In this document: positions 34,918 through 45,452 of the stretch, one piece after another
Numbering within the stretch: position 1 is the stretch's first letter
Layout of the letters: each line of letters opens with the position of its first letter
Assembly: GCF_026004115.1 (NCBI RefSeq)
Contig: NZ_BPIM01000001.1
Span: 310,001-374,000, forward strand
Origin: Meiothermus sp.
GTDB lineage: Bacteria > Deinococcota > Deinococci > Deinococcales > Thermaceae
DNA: 64,000 bases
Direction of reading: 5' to 3'
Translations under genes and position numbers: made by a program
The notes under the pieces: model-generated
Seen by the model: the letters and a program-made list of their open reading frames with translations, nothing else
The model's database searches: none
What the model was told of the DNA's origin: nothing

Positions 34918-35814
34918 TCAATGGTAGCCCAGCTCCCGCAGGGCTTCGGGGTCTTTGCGCCAGTTGGGGTATACCTTGACCTGTAAGTCCAGGTAAACCT
35001 TGTGGGCCAGAAAAACCTCGAGCTGCTTTCGTGCTGCCGCCCCAATTTCCCGGAGCATCCGCCCCTTGGCCCCAATCAGAATAGGCTTGTGGCCCTCGCG
35101 CTCAACGTAGATGTTGACCTGAATATAAAACATTCCGTTGTCCCGGAGCTCAAATTCCTCGGTTTTGGTAGCAATGGAGTAGGGTATCTCCTCCTTGAGC
35201 CGCTTCATGGCTTCCTCGCGCACAATCTCGGCGGCCCATTCCTCGGGGGTCTGGTCGCCCTTGGCAAAGTCAGGCGGGAAGAAAAAGGGGCCTTCGGGCA
35301 GCAGGGCCAGTACCTCATCGCGCAGGGCTTTGGCGTCGCGTTCGTTCTGGGCCGAGATCATGCGGGTTTCCAGCCCTGGCAGCAGTTCGGCATAGGCTTG
35401 CAGGGCTGATTCGGGATACTTGGCCGCGTCGGCCTTGTTGCCCACCAAAAAAATCGGCACCTGCCCCTTCAGGGGGCGCAGCGCACGGGCGACCAGCTCG
35501 TCCTCGTGGGTGGGGGGGTGGCGCAAATCCACCAGCCAGAGCACCACGTTGACCTCGGCCAGCGCCTCGGTAATCTGGCGGATCATGTACTCGCTCATGG
35601 CATCGGCGGCTTCGTGCCAGCCAGGGGTATCCACAAACACAATCTGGCGGTTGCCCTCGGTATGGATGCCGCGCACCCGCTTGCGGGTGGTCTGCGGTTT
35701 GGGGCTGATGGGCGCGATCTTCACGCCCAGCATGGAATTGACCAGGGTGGACTTGCCCACGTTGGGCTTGCCCACCAGGGCCACAAAACCGGAATAGGTG
35801 GTTCCTTCATTCAC
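34918..35814 (-). CDS. era: GTPase Era
   Basis: Ribosome-assembly GTPase that binds the 3' end of 16S rRNA. The 298 residues have the G-domain motifs GKPNVGKST, DTPGWHE and NKAD (LVGNKADA), then the KH domain ending in GxxG-like GAKGRMLREIGAAARKQLE. A longer open frame upstream runs through dprA and is spurious. The GTG at 35814 is 6 nt below TATACT (35826-35821), which fits a leaderless transcript. It is divergent to dprA with a 57-bp gap. Confidence 0.96.
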   Translation of the reverse strand: MNEGTTYSGFVALVGKPNVGKSTLVNSMLGVKIAPISPKPQTTRKRVRGIHTEGNRQIVFVDTPGWHEAADAMSEYMIRQITEALAEVNVVLWLVDLRHPPTHEDELVARALRPLKGQVPIFLVGNKADAAKYPESALQAYAELLPGLETRMISAQNERDAKALRDEVLALLPEGPFFFPPDFAKGDQTPEEWAAEIVREEAMKRLKEEIPYSIATKTEEFELRDNGMFYIQVNIYVEREGHKPILIGAKGRMLREIGAAARKQLEVFLAHKVYLDLQVKVYPNWRKDPEALRELGYH

Positions 35815-35871
35815 CGCTTTAGTATAGATGAACCTCCAGGCTCTCCCCCATCCGCTATCCTGATGCGAGCT

Positions 35872-36885
35872 ATGTCCGACCCTCTGGCCCTTGCACTTAC
35901 CCCCCAGATTGGCCCCAGCCGCCTGCAACAAGCCCTTGCCACTGACCTGAGCGTGGAGGCCGTGGCCGAACTGCTGGGCCGCGAGATTGCCTCCGGCTAT
36001 GCCAAAACCTTGCAGGAGGGCCGGGCCGTGCAGGAGCGTGAGCAAGCGACCCGGCTGGGCCTGCGGCTGATTGGGCTGTGGGAGCCAGACTACCCCGAGG
36101 TGCTGCGGCACCTCGAGAGCCCCCCTATGGTGCTGTACCTGAAGGGGGAACTACCACCTTCCGAGCGAAACATTGCCGTAGTGGGCACCCGCAAAGCCAG
36201 CCCCTGGGCCACCGCCTGGACGCACAGAGTAGCGCGCGAACTGGCCGAGGCCGGCGTGGGGGTTATCTCGGGCCTGGCTCTGGGCATCGATGCCGCCTCA
36301 CACAAGGGCGCTTTGGAGGGGGGCGGCTACACCCTGGGGGTGCTGGGCAGCGCCATGGATCACTTCTATCCCCCACAAAACCGCGCCCTGGCCGAGCAAA
36401 TGAACATGCTCTCGGAGTTTCCCCTGGGAACACCCCCCCAGGCCGGACTGTTCCCCCGGCGCAACCGCATTGTGGCCGCGCTGGCCAAAGCCGTGCTGGT
36501 GGTGGAGGCCGGGGAGAAAAGCGGCAGTCTGATTACTGCCCGGTTTGCCTTGGAGCTGGGCCGCGATGTGCTGGCCGTGCCGGGCCGCCCCGGCGACACC
36601 TTCTCGCTGGGTTGCAACCGGCTGATTCAGGACGGCGCTGGGCTGGTGGTGAACACCGAGGATGTGCTGAACGCGCTGGGGGTACGGACGCCGCAAAAGC
36701 AAGCGATACAGCTCGAGGGTTCCGAAGCCCAGGTCTACCGGGCTTTACTCGAGCTCTCCGAGGCTCTGCCCGACGACCTGGCCCAAACCACCGGCCTCTC
36801 CGCCGCCGAGACCCTCTCGGTGCTGATGATGCTCGAGCTAAAGGGGTTGGTGCAAAGCAGCGCCGGGCGCTACAGCCCGCTGTAA
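35872..36885 (+). CDS. dprA: DNA-processing protein DprA
   Basis: Loads RecA on incoming single-stranded DNA in natural transformation. The 337 residues have the central Rossmann-like domain with NIAVVGTRKASPWATAW, SGLALGIDAASHKGAL and FPRRNRIVAALAKAVLVVEA, and a C-terminal winged helix (about 280-337). The ATG at 35872 lies 10 nt after TATCCT (35856-35861); an ATG at 35863 is too close to this box, and a frame further upstream runs through era. Thermales are naturally competent, which fits. Confidence 0.95.
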   Translation: MSDPLALALTPQIGPSRLQQALATDLSVEAVAELLGREIASGYAKTLQEGRAVQEREQATRLGLRLIGLWEPDYPEVLRHLESPPMVLYLKGELPPSERNIAVVGTRKASPWATAWTHRVARELAEAGVGVISGLALGIDAASHKGALEGGGYTLGVLGSAMDHFYPPQNRALAEQMNMLSEFPLGTPPQAGLFPRRNRIVAALAKAVLVVEAGEKSGSLITARFALELGRDVLAVPGRPGDTFSLGCNRLIQDGAGLVVNTEDVLNALGVRTPQKQAIQLEGSEAQVYRALLELSEALPDDLAQTTGLSAAETLSVLMMLELKGLVQSSAGRYSPL

Positions 36886-37304
36886 TTCCGGCCATCCCCT
36901 GATTCACCAAGCGCAAAGCCGACTTTCCGCAAGCTGCAAACTCAAGAGGATTTAACCTGCTCCAAACGGAGTGTTTCAGGTGGGGTTCATTTTAAGTCAG
37001 CCATATCATGCACTTTAAAAACTGCTCCATTGCCACAGAACTGGCCGAAACGCCAGGACTACCCGGCTCGAGACGCTCCTGAAACGCCCCTGGAAGCACA
37101 CTATCGCAATGAACGGTAACTACCGGCGACAAACCTATGCCAGTTTCATTATGCGCCTGGAGTATGTCAACGGGCAGACCATCTACCGACTGTACAACCT
37201 AGGTAACGGTAGTCGCTGGGAAGGCCGTTCATGGGAGGAGCTTGGGGCCTTTCTTGCCAAAGTTAGCAAGCCTCGCCTGAAGTAATGCCCAGAAGGAGCT
37301 TTGT
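36886..37304. other. Gap between dprA and the lipoprotein gene
   Basis: No repeat or hairpin is obvious in the first 220 bp. The second part holds the 58-codon ORF at 37109-37285 and the ribosome site AGAAGGAG of the lipoprotein gene. Confidence 0.5.
37109..37285 (+). CDS. Small hypothetical protein
   Basis: A 58-codon frame beginning MNGNYRRQTYASFIMRLEY and ending AKVSKPRLK. The residue pattern (a short beta hairpin with YVNGQTIYRLYN, then RSWEELGAFLAKV) is protein-like. No strong ribosome site is seen, and the start could be further upstream in the frame, which opens at 37019. It precedes the lipoprotein gene by 19 bp on the same strand and might be co-transcribed. Family not recognised. 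Confidence 0.5.
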   Translation: MNGNYRRQTYASFIMRLEYVNGQTIYRLYNLGNGSRWEGRSWEELGAFLAKVSKPRLK

Positions 37305-39089
37305 ATGAAAAATCTGGCTTGGTATTCAATTCTTAGCACGGCAGTATTGTTGTTGGCCGCTTGTGGTGGCGGTACGCCCACAAACAACGTGGCTAAGGTT
37401 GTCATCGAGCAAGAATCCGTACTCCTGACCGGGGTAGGCAAAACCCAGACCCTGACCGCTAAAGCCTACGACGCCAGCGGCAATCCGGTACAGGCTAATA
37501 TTACGTTTAGCTCGAGCAAACCCCAGGTTGTAGTAGTCAGCGGCAATACCGTGAGTGGGGTCGCGGTGGGCTCGAGCCAGATTGTAGCCAGCGTGGGCCA
37601 GGTGAAAAGCCAACCAGTATTGGCTGCAGTAGCAACCCTAACCAGCGATACTGTCGACATCGTCCAGAGCAACATTGTGGAGGGTCCCAACTTTATCGGG
37701 CTAAGCGAAGGCGAGGTTCCGAGTGTGGGCAGCCGTTATACCGCCGTGGTGCGAAACTTAAGCCCAGCCGTGGGGGCTAAGTGGTTCAGCCAGGGCGTTA
37801 ATGGGCAGCGTCTGCAGGGTCGGGTTGTGGAGGTTGTTGACGCCCCGGGAGGCAACAAACAGGTAACCATCGAGGTCGCACCATTAGAGGACATTTTTGC
37901 CCAGCTTGATATAAACGAAGAAATTGACTTCTCTAACGCCCCTGATAGAGTGCCGCCGGCCGTAGTGGAACAGGGTCTTAGCTCGATGGCTTTTGTGGGC
38001 TTTGGCGCGCTCCAGTGCGAGTTGAGCAACGTGGGCGCGAGCCCACCCATTACCCTAGGCATTCCTACCATGAGTATTGGCTTCACCACCGATACCGCCC
38101 GCACGGGCATCAAGGTTCGGGTCGGATTTGGTCAGGACAATGTAGTGGAAGTGCGCTTTAAGGGAACTTTGAACGCTGCAGTAAATCTCTCCGGAAGCAT
38201 TATCCGCAACTTTAGTGGTTCGGTCGACTGCCGGGGTAGAGAGCCCGTAGTTAGCAGCATAACCGGCATTCCCCTCCCATTATTTACCAGCCTCAATTTT
38301 GAGCGCGGGCTGGGGGTCAAATTCTCAGGCGACTTCAGCGGTCCCACCACCCAGTTCAGCGCAGGCGGGAGCTTAGCCATCACCCTCGACATTGGCGCTA
38401 GAGTAAACCTAAATAACGGCACCATCACCAACTTCAATACTGTCTCCTTTTCAGGGAATGCTCTGCTACGCATCACCCAACCCAACCAGATCACCACCTT
38501 CAGCACCAACGCCGAAGCCTACGTCTTCTCCAACTGGGTACTGCGGGTTCCAGGTATAACGTTCGATCTCTGGCAGGATCGCACCGCCCTCCGCTCGGTG
38601 GCAAATATGGTTACTGTGCCGCAGCAAATTACTTCTGGTACGAGAACCACCTATAAGCTCGAGCGGGCCCACCGCCAGGGCCCTGGCCCCGAGTTCAGAG
38701 CTTTTTTGCGCTTCTTCAACGCCACCGAGCTAATACCCCAAACCCAGAGCAGCACCACCGTAATTCGTGACGCTCCCTTTACCCTAGATAGCTTTAGCTG
38801 TAGCGCCCTCACCGGCAGCACCAGCCGGGCCCGCTGCTCGGCTAGTTTCAGCCAGCGCGATTTTCCCGTCGTGGGCGACAATATTCTGAAACTAGAAATC
38901 TGGGCCCGGCGCGGTAGCGGCACACCATTCCGAGCCGCCGAAAATACCAACGTAAGCTCCTCGGTAATCTCTACCGACACCAGCGTAAATACGACGCTCC
39001 AAGCTGGCGACCAGTGCTTCTTGGTGGTATACACCAAAACCCTTCCTTTCGCCGGTATTGTCGCTGGCAATCCAGACACCTGCCTGTAA
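37305..39089 (+). CDS. Large secreted lipoprotein with Ig-like N-terminal domain
   Basis: Exported lipoprotein of 594 residues. The signal ends in the lipobox LLLAAC (Cys 20), followed by GGGTP. The N-terminal part (about 28-105) resembles a BIG2-type Ig fold: TLTAKAYDASGNPVQANITFSS and VVSGNTVSGVAVGSSQI. The rest is beta-rich, with long Ser/Thr/Asn stretches and no motif I recognise. A GAAGGAG site precedes the ATG. The gene converges on the BTAD regulator, with a strong shared terminator between them. Confidence 0.85.
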   Translation: MKNLAWYSILSTAVLLLAACGGGTPTNNVAKVVIEQESVLLTGVGKTQTLTAKAYDASGNPVQANITFSSSKPQVVVVSGNTVSGVAVGSSQIVASVGQVKSQPVLAAVATLTSDTVDIVQSNIVEGPNFIGLSEGEVPSVGSRYTAVVRNLSPAVGAKWFSQGVNGQRLQGRVVEVVDAPGGNKQVTIEVAPLEDIFAQLDINEEIDFSNAPDRVPPAVVEQGLSSMAFVGFGALQCELSNVGASPPITLGIPTMSIGFTTDTARTGIKVRVGFGQDNVVEVRFKGTLNAAVNLSGSIIRNFSGSVDCRGREPVVSSITGIPLPLFTSLNFERGLGVKFSGDFSGPTTQFSAGGSLAITLDIGARVNLNNGTITNFNTVSFSGNALLRITQPNQITTFSTNAEAYVFSNWVLRVPGITFDLWQDRTALRSVANMVTVPQQITSGTRTTYKLERAHRQGPGPEFRAFLRFFNATELIPQTQSSTTVIRDAPFTLDSFSCSALTGSTSRARCSASFSQRDFPVVGDNILKLEIWARRGSGTPFRAAENTNVSSSVISTDTSVNTTLQAGDQCFLVVYTKTLPFAGIVAGNPDTCL

Positions 39090-39113
39090 GGGTTACGCGG
39101 CTAGGGCTCTACA

Positions 39114-39143
39114 CGTACCGCCTTCGACTCCGAAGGCGGTACG
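39114..39143. terminator. Bidirectional terminator
   Basis: A perfect 13-bp stem, CGTACCGCCTTCG (39114-39126) with its reverse complement (39131-39143), closes a 4-nt loop between the convergent lipoprotein and regulator genes. It is symmetrical, so it can end both transcripts. Confidence 0.8.
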
Positions 39144-39152
39144 CTCATTGAC

Positions 39153-42059
39153 TTATCCTGGCTGCCCCGTTCGTAGGGCTTCTACAAATTCCCGCCAAAC
39201 GTAGCCTGGAATCGCCTGGCGGTTGATTTGGGAAAGCAAGGGTATCACCTCGGCAATTTGCGTCTGGGTGCCGTGTTTGAGTACGGCGATCAGCACCCGC
39301 ACCCGCCCTCGGTCCATCTCAGATTCCTGGACCAGGGCCAAAGCCCGCTGCAAGGCTTCCCGAGACTTCTGATTTTGGCCTGTGGACGCATAGAGATCGG
39401 CTAGATAGCCCAGCGCGACGCAACAGTTGGAGGGATCCGTGGAGGAATGGAGTACCTCTTCAAACATGCCAATGGCTTCCTGCAGGCGACCCAAATCGAG
39501 GTAGGCCTTACCCAGGTTGATGCGCAAGATATCACTGCCATCGAAAGCTCCGAGACTCAAACAGACCTCGGCTTCGGCAAGGGCTTGCTCAGGCTGGCCA
39601 AGCTCGAGGCAGCAGTAAAGCAGGTTGGCGCTGGCCCAAACCTGCCAGTGCCGATCGTTGGCGGCCTTCGCTGTATAGAGCGCCCGATGGTACATGGGCA
39701 GGGCAGCTTCAAACCGCCCCAATCCACACAGCAGCCATCCGGTGTTGGAATACAAGCTAGCAAGGGTACCGCTGGGGGGCTCCCCGGTCATCTGGGACAG
39801 CTGCGCTTCCAACAGTGGCAGGGCCTCCGCCTGCTGACCCATTAATGCCGCCATGTTAGCAAAGGCCAAGACTGCTCTTAATCGGGTGGAGACAGGCGCC
39901 CCTTCGGTGAGCTGGAGCAATCGCTGAGCATTCTGCCGAGCCTCCTGCAAGAGCCCCTCACGGATCAAAAGATGCACCCAGATAGAAAGGACATAAGGCT
40001 CCAAAGGGCTCTGGCGTACCTGCGCCACAAGGGGCTCGAGCACGCTTCGGCAATCCGCATAACGGCCTAAACACAACAAGGCATCGGCCTGCTGCATGCG
40101 CAGCTCGGGTCGGTCCTCGACTGGGAGAACTCGCTCCAGCAAACCCAAGGCCTCGGCATACATACCTCGCTGGCTATAGGAGTGCGCTGCCTCTTGCCAC
40201 ATACTTGCAGCTTTTTGTGGCATACCTGCCCTCCACCAGTGCTCGGCCACCACCAGAGGCTCCGTCTTGCCTTCTAAGACTTTAGCCCACGCGCGGTGGA
40301 GTATCTCCCGACGTCTTTGAGATATCGAAGCATAGAAGCTCTGACGAATCAGGTCGTGTACAAAGCTCGAGCCACTCACAATCCCTGCTTGCATGGCCTC
40401 TTCTATCGCCTCTGCCACAGCCATCTCGGACAACCCAGCCACCTGGCCCAATAAATCCGGATTGAACTCGATTTGCAGCACACTGGCAGTTTGCAAGACC
40501 CGCTGGGTGGATTCCCTTAAAGGAGCGATACGCCGTTGCACCAACTCGCCAATCTGGCTAGGTACCTCGAGCTCGGAATAATCTTGGGTGAGCGTGTCAA
40601 GTAGGGTGGTCCACACACCCCCCTCAACCCGCAGTGTTTGGCGCTCAAATAAGTCGCGTAGCACCTCGAGCACAAAAAAGGGGTTACCTCCGCTCAGTTT
40701 ATAAAGCCAGCGCGCAAACAGAGGGGGGCCTTCCTTCTGGTCAATCAAGTCGGCTAAGAGCTGCTGGATCTGCTCTAGCCCCAAAAGATCTAGCTCAATC
40801 TCTAGCAGTTTATGCGTTGAGCGCAAGGCCGCTATGGTCCTAGCGAGGGGGCTTTGCACTTCGCTTATCCGGTATGCACCAGCCACGCGCCGATGCCCTC
40901 GGGTCGCCAGCAGGACCAAAAGCTCGAGGGTCGACCCATCGGCCCATTGCAAATCGTCAAAAACCAACGTTTGCGCCTCATGCTCAAGAGCCACAGCCAG
41001 CCCCTCCATCAGCCGCAGCTTGGCACTCAAGGGATCACCCTGAGCCGCAGCGGTCGGTGTGCCCATATCGGGGAAAAGGCGGGCCACGTCATCGCGGTAC
41101 GGCCCCAAGCTCTGTAATTTGGCCAAACGTGGCTTGAAATACTCGACCACTGGATACAAGGGCAGGTTTTCCAGGCCCTCATGGCATTGAATTACCACGG
41201 CCTGCGGAAAACATTCCTGGAGCAGACGGGTCTTGCCCACACCGGGCTCACCAGCCACCAGCACCATCGGTTGGGAATGGCTCCCGATGAGCTGTTGCTC
41301 GCGCTCACGGCCCACCATGCGAGGGGGCCTTTGCAGGCTCAGCGGTATGGCAGCCTGAGCGGGAACTGCCTCCTGCGCCAAAGATGTTACCTGGGTAATC
41401 TGTTCAGCCAGTCGCGAGGTATTTTCTAGGGGCTCGAGGCCCAGCTCCTGGCGAAGATGCAAGGCAAAAGCTTGATAGGCTGCAAGGGCCTTATCGCGTT
41501 GGCCAGACAGGTAGGCTTGCTTCATATACGCCGCCAACACATCCTCGGCCAGGGGGTCTTGCTCCAGTACATGGAGCAGCAAATGCGCGGCTTTACGATG
41601 CTCTCGCTGCAAACCAAGCTCCTGGCTCTCCCGCATGGCCGCTTCCTGCCAGGCCCTGAGTAAGCTTGTTCTCTCAACCTCACACCAGGCTTCAAACCCT
41701 GAGACATCGGCTACCCGAAAGCCTTCCAGGAAAGGAGCTTGGTGTAAACGAATCGCCTCGGCCCAGTCTCCTCTACCAATTGCATTGCGAAACGCCTGGA
41801 CATCGGTAGGAGTAGACCAGCGCAAGCGGGTGTTTTCGACCTCGAGTCCTGCAGCCCACGGCAAGGCCTTGGCACGATTCAGCAGTACCCGCAAGCGTTT
41901 CCGCGCATCAATCTCTACATCCTCGGGATAAAAAAGCGCCGCCAACTCTTCCCGGTCTAACCAGTCGCCTCGGAAGGCCAGAAAAATCAGCAGGCAAACA
42001 GGCTTGGTAGGCGGCAGCCTCAGGCTGCCCCAGCGAGGCAGACCCAGCATGTAAAGCAT
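39153..42059 (-). CDS. BTAD/SARP-like regulator with AAA-type ATPase and TPR repeats
   Basis: Large signal-integrating protein of 968 residues. The N-terminal region (about 10-80) resembles a winged helix, followed by a bacterial transcriptional activator domain (about 85-215, with FLEGFRVADVSGFEAWCEVER and EDVLAAYMKQAYLSGQRDKALAAYQ). The ATPase P-loop GEPGVGKT is at about 270-277, with Walker B LVFDDLQWADG. TPR-like repeats fill about 560-960. The ATG at 42059 is 6 nt below TACACT (42071-42066); another ATG is three codons later. SARP-type proteins usually activate nearby genes; the convergent lipoprotein gene is a candidate target, untested. Confidence 0.85.
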   Translation of the reverse strand: MLYMLGLPRWGSLRLPPTKPVCLLIFLAFRGDWLDREELAALFYPEDVEIDARKRLRVLLNRAKALPWAAGLEVENTRLRWSTPTDVQAFRNAIGRGDWAEAIRLHQAPFLEGFRVADVSGFEAWCEVERTSLLRAWQEAAMRESQELGLQREHRKAAHLLLHVLEQDPLAEDVLAAYMKQAYLSGQRDKALAAYQAFALHLRQELGLEPLENTSRLAEQITQVTSLAQEAVPAQAAIPLSLQRPPRMVGREREQQLIGSHSQPMVLVAGEPGVGKTRLLQECFPQAVVIQCHEGLENLPLYPVVEYFKPRLAKLQSLGPYRDDVARLFPDMGTPTAAAQGDPLSAKLRLMEGLAVALEHEAQTLVFDDLQWADGSTLELLVLLATRGHRRVAGAYRISEVQSPLARTIAALRSTHKLLEIELDLLGLEQIQQLLADLIDQKEGPPLFARWLYKLSGGNPFFVLEVLRDLFERQTLRVEGGVWTTLLDTLTQDYSELEVPSQIGELVQRRIAPLRESTQRVLQTASVLQIEFNPDLLGQVAGLSEMAVAEAIEEAMQAGIVSGSSFVHDLIRQSFYASISQRRREILHRAWAKVLEGKTEPLVVAEHWWRAGMPQKAASMWQEAAHSYSQRGMYAEALGLLERVLPVEDRPELRMQQADALLCLGRYADCRSVLEPLVAQVRQSPLEPYVLSIWVHLLIREGLLQEARQNAQRLLQLTEGAPVSTRLRAVLAFANMAALMGQQAEALPLLEAQLSQMTGEPPSGTLASLYSNTGWLLCGLGRFEAALPMYHRALYTAKAANDRHWQVWASANLLYCCLELGQPEQALAEAEVCLSLGAFDGSDILRINLGKAYLDLGRLQEAIGMFEEVLHSSTDPSNCCVALGYLADLYASTGQNQKSREALQRALALVQESEMDRGRVRVLIAVLKHGTQTQIAEVIPLLSQINRQAIPGYVWREFVEALRTGQPG

Positions 42060-42121
42060 GTTCAAAGTGTACTTTAACGCAAACAGGCAACCGCTATTTC
42101 CCCTAAATAATGCTGTTTCCG

Positions 42122-42325
42122 TCAACGTACAGGCGGCCCGGCCCCGGGTACCGCGCCAGCAGGATTCCATTGCTCGTATGGCTTCTTGGCACTCAACGCG
42201 AAAGTTGCAAAATTACCTTCCGGGTTCCCCTTCTGGCTGTGGGGCCGGGAGTAGGGGCCGTAACTCAGTCGATCGGGGTAGTCAAACTCGTACCGGCCCT
42301 TGGCCTCGTTGTAGGTGGGGTCCAT
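42122..42325 (-). CDS. Small hypothetical protein
   Basis: From the ATG at 42325 the frame encodes 67 residues starting MDPTYNEAKGRYEFDYP, with codon use and third-position GC like real genes. No homologue is recognised. The upstream bases, in the same frame, give unlikely protein. It may be a complete small protein or a truncated end of a larger gene; the 106-residue ORF lies 106 bp upstream on the same strand. Confidence 0.5.
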   Translation of the reverse strand: MDPTYNEAKGRYEFDYPDRLSYGPYSRPHSQKGNPEGNFATFALSAKKPYEQWNPAGAVPGAGPPVR

Positions 42326-42431
42326 ATCGGCATCGGCCTGTTTGTGCCGCTGGGTGGATGGACAAACCGACCTCCGGTTCAAGCACTTCACACAAGGGTA
42401 GGTATTCCGGTTACAAACTGATGTACTGCCA

Positions 42432-42752
42432 TCACGGAAAAGGCCTGACCGAAGACCAGGCCAGCCCCTGCGACCCCACCGTGCCCAGCAGCTCGTACCA
42501 GCCGGGCTTGAGCCCGAGGGGCACAGGAAAACTGGCCGGAAGGGCCCGGAACTTGTTGCCATCGAAGTAGGCCACCACCCGCACCTGGTTTTGTTCGCCG
42601 GCAGCTCGCAGGGCCAGGAAGGGATCCGAGCGGTTACTGGAAAGCCAGGCGCTGACGTGCTGGTACTGCGAAGCTCCCACCAGGCTGGCGGGGCCTTGAT
42701 AGAAGGCCCAGGGCACGGGGCTATGCAGCTTAACTTCGGTAGCGACAAACAC
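42432..42752 (-). CDS. Hypothetical protein, possibly N-terminally truncated
   Basis: A 106-residue frame from a GTG at 42752, with strongly coding-like codon use (for example GQNQVRVVAYFDGNKF-like stretches and LGLKPGWYELLGTVG). The frame opens only six codons upstream of the GTG (FSAYPVFVATEV), close to element B1 at 42808. The N-terminus looks like the end of a signal region, so the original gene may have been cut by the repeat. Family not recognised. Confidence 0.5.
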   Translation of the reverse strand: MFVATEVKLHSPVPWAFYQGPASLVGASQYQHVSAWLSSNRSDPFLALRAAGEQNQVRVVAYFDGNKFRALPASFPVPLGLKPGWYELLGTVGSQGLAWSSVRPFP

Positions 42753-42807
42753 GGGGTAAGCAGAAAATTAACAGCCCGCTGGGGGCTACCCTGCTGGTGC
42801 ACAGGTA

Positions 42808-43044
42808 ATACCAGATTCGGTTAGTTCGGCGCCGGATGGCGGCGAACTAACCGGGCCGAAGTTATCCGCGTAGCGGAGGGCGATACCGCCCCTTGGAAGT
42901 TATCTGCGTAGCGGAGGGCGTAAGCCCCTTTGGAAGGGTGAGGCTTTTTTCGCCGACCGTTCGGGAGGGGGTGTGCTCTAGGATTCAAAAAGATAGCCTC
43001 TGGGGGATCTTTGGTTTGGATGATTATCTTTTTGAATCCGGTAT
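42808..43044 (+). repeat. Element B, copy B1 (longest form)
   Basis: 237-bp member of the B family, with ends ATACCAGATTC and GAATCCGGTAT. It has both hairpins and two copies of the internal 38-bp module, plus about 33 bp of extra sequence. It abuts element A2 directly. Confidence 0.75.
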
Positions 43045-43045
43045 A

Positions 43046-44171
<1,126 letters not shown>

Positions 44172-44191
44172 TTACGAAATTTTTCTGACGT

Positions 44192-45220
44192 CTAGGCCCG
44201 GCTGGCCAGAACTTCCTGGGGCGATACCCGCTTGGGCTCACGGAATTCGATGTCTTCCCACTCCCCTTCCTCGATAACCTCGAGGGCCGGGTTCTGCTGC
44301 TTGAAGTAAGCCACCACTTCCTGCACCAGGTCGTCCGGGGTGGAGGCCGCCGAGGTAATACCTATAGCCCGCACACCCTCGAGCCACTCGGGCCGCAGGT
44401 CTGCAACCGTATTGATGCGCTCGGCCCGCCCTACCAGGCTTTGGGCCAGCTCCAGGAGGCGCATGCCGTTGGAGGAGGTGGGGCTGGTCAGCACCAGGAA
44501 CATATCCACCTGCGGCGCAATCTGCTTGACAGCATCCTGGCGGTTTTTGGTGGCGTAGCACAGGTCGTGGCGGCTGGGGACGACCAGCTCGGGAAAGCGC
44601 CGCTTGAGGATGTCAACAGTAGCCAGGGTATCGTCCACCGAAAGGGTGGTCTGGGTCAGCACCACCACCTTTTCAGGGTCGGGCACCTCGACGGTGTGGG
44701 GGTCGGCCAGGCGAGGATCACGGCCCACATGGGTATGTACGGCCACCAGAATGGTGTTCTCGGGGGCTTCGCCGCGGGTACCTTTGATTTCCTGGTGATC
44801 TGCCGAGTCACCGATTAGCAGAATGGTATAGCCCTCGCGGGCATAGCGCTTGGCCTCGCTGTGAACTTTGGTTACCAGCGGACAGGTAGCGTCAATCTGG
44901 TACAGGTTGCGCTCCGCCGCCTCGGTTCGCAGCCAGGGGGGAATCCCGTGGGCTGAGAAAACCACGGTTTCGTTCAGTTTTTTACCCGTGCTGGCAAGCT
45001 CAGAGCGCAGTTGTTCGACCTCGGCCAGGTCTTCGACAAAATGCACACCATGCCGTTCTTGCAGGCGTTTGACCACCACATCGTTGTGAACGATGGCATG
45101 GTAGACCACCAGTTCGCCCTCGTCGCGCAATTCCCTAGCCGCCTTCTCTACGGCCTCGATGGCCATGACCACCCCGGCACAAAAACCCCTGGGCTTGGCC
45201 AGAAAAATTTTCTCCACCAT
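44192..45220 (-). CDS. ispH: 4-hydroxy-3-methylbut-2-enyl diphosphate reductase
   Basis: Last step of the MEP isoprenoid pathway, an iron-sulfur enzyme. The 342 residues contain the three expected cysteine regions, [33 protein letters not shown] and [13 protein letters not shown], and [21 protein letters not shown] box (45232-45227) lies 6 nt before the ATG. Probably co-transcribed with dusA. Confidence 0.96.
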   Translation of the reverse strand: MVEKIFLAKPRGFCAGVVMAIEAVEKAARELRDEGELVVYHAIVHNDVVVKRLQERHGVHFVEDLAEVEQLRSELASTGKKLNETVVFSAHGIPPWLRTEAAERNLYQIDATCPLVTKVHSEAKRYAREGYTILLIGDSADHQEIKGTRGEAPENTILVAVHTHVGRDPRLADPHTVEVPDPEKVVVLTQTTLSVDDTLATVDILKRRFPELVVPSRHDLCYATKNRQDAVKQIAPQVDMFLVLTSPTSSNGMRLLELAQSLVGRAERINTVADLRPEWLEGVRAIGITSAASTPDDLVQEVVAYFKQQNPALEVIEEGEWEDIEFREPKRVSPQEVLASRA

Positions 45221-45262
45221 ACCGAGAGCTTACCTTAGCACAGGGCGGTCAGCGGCTATGTA

Positions 45263-45391
45263 ATACCAGATTCGGTTAGTTCGGCGCCGTATGGCGGCGA
45301 ACTAACCCGACCGAAGGGAGTACTCTAGGATTCAAAAAGATAGCCTCTGGGAGATCTTTGGTTTGGATGATTATCTTTTTAAATCCGGTAT
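45263..45391 (+). repeat. Element B, copy B2 (short form)
   Basis: 129-bp copy without the internal module. It has both hairpins: TTAGTTCGGCGCC paired with GGCGGCGAACTAA, and GGATTCAAAAAGATA with TATCTTTTTAAATCC. Both flanks read TAA next to TACC/GGTA. Confidence 0.75.
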
Positions 45392-45452
45392 AAGTTGATG
45401 CCAACAAGAAACGGGGCAAATTCAATCGCGCAGATTATGGTAGTTTTCTTGC

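Noticed and set aside
34918-36111. A longer Era with an N-terminal extension
   Set aside because: The extension runs antisense through dprA and past the TATACT box; the family start is at 35814.
35506-36885. A longer DprA starting inside era
   Set aside because: The extra residues match no family and the -10 box at 35856-35861 would be inside the gene.
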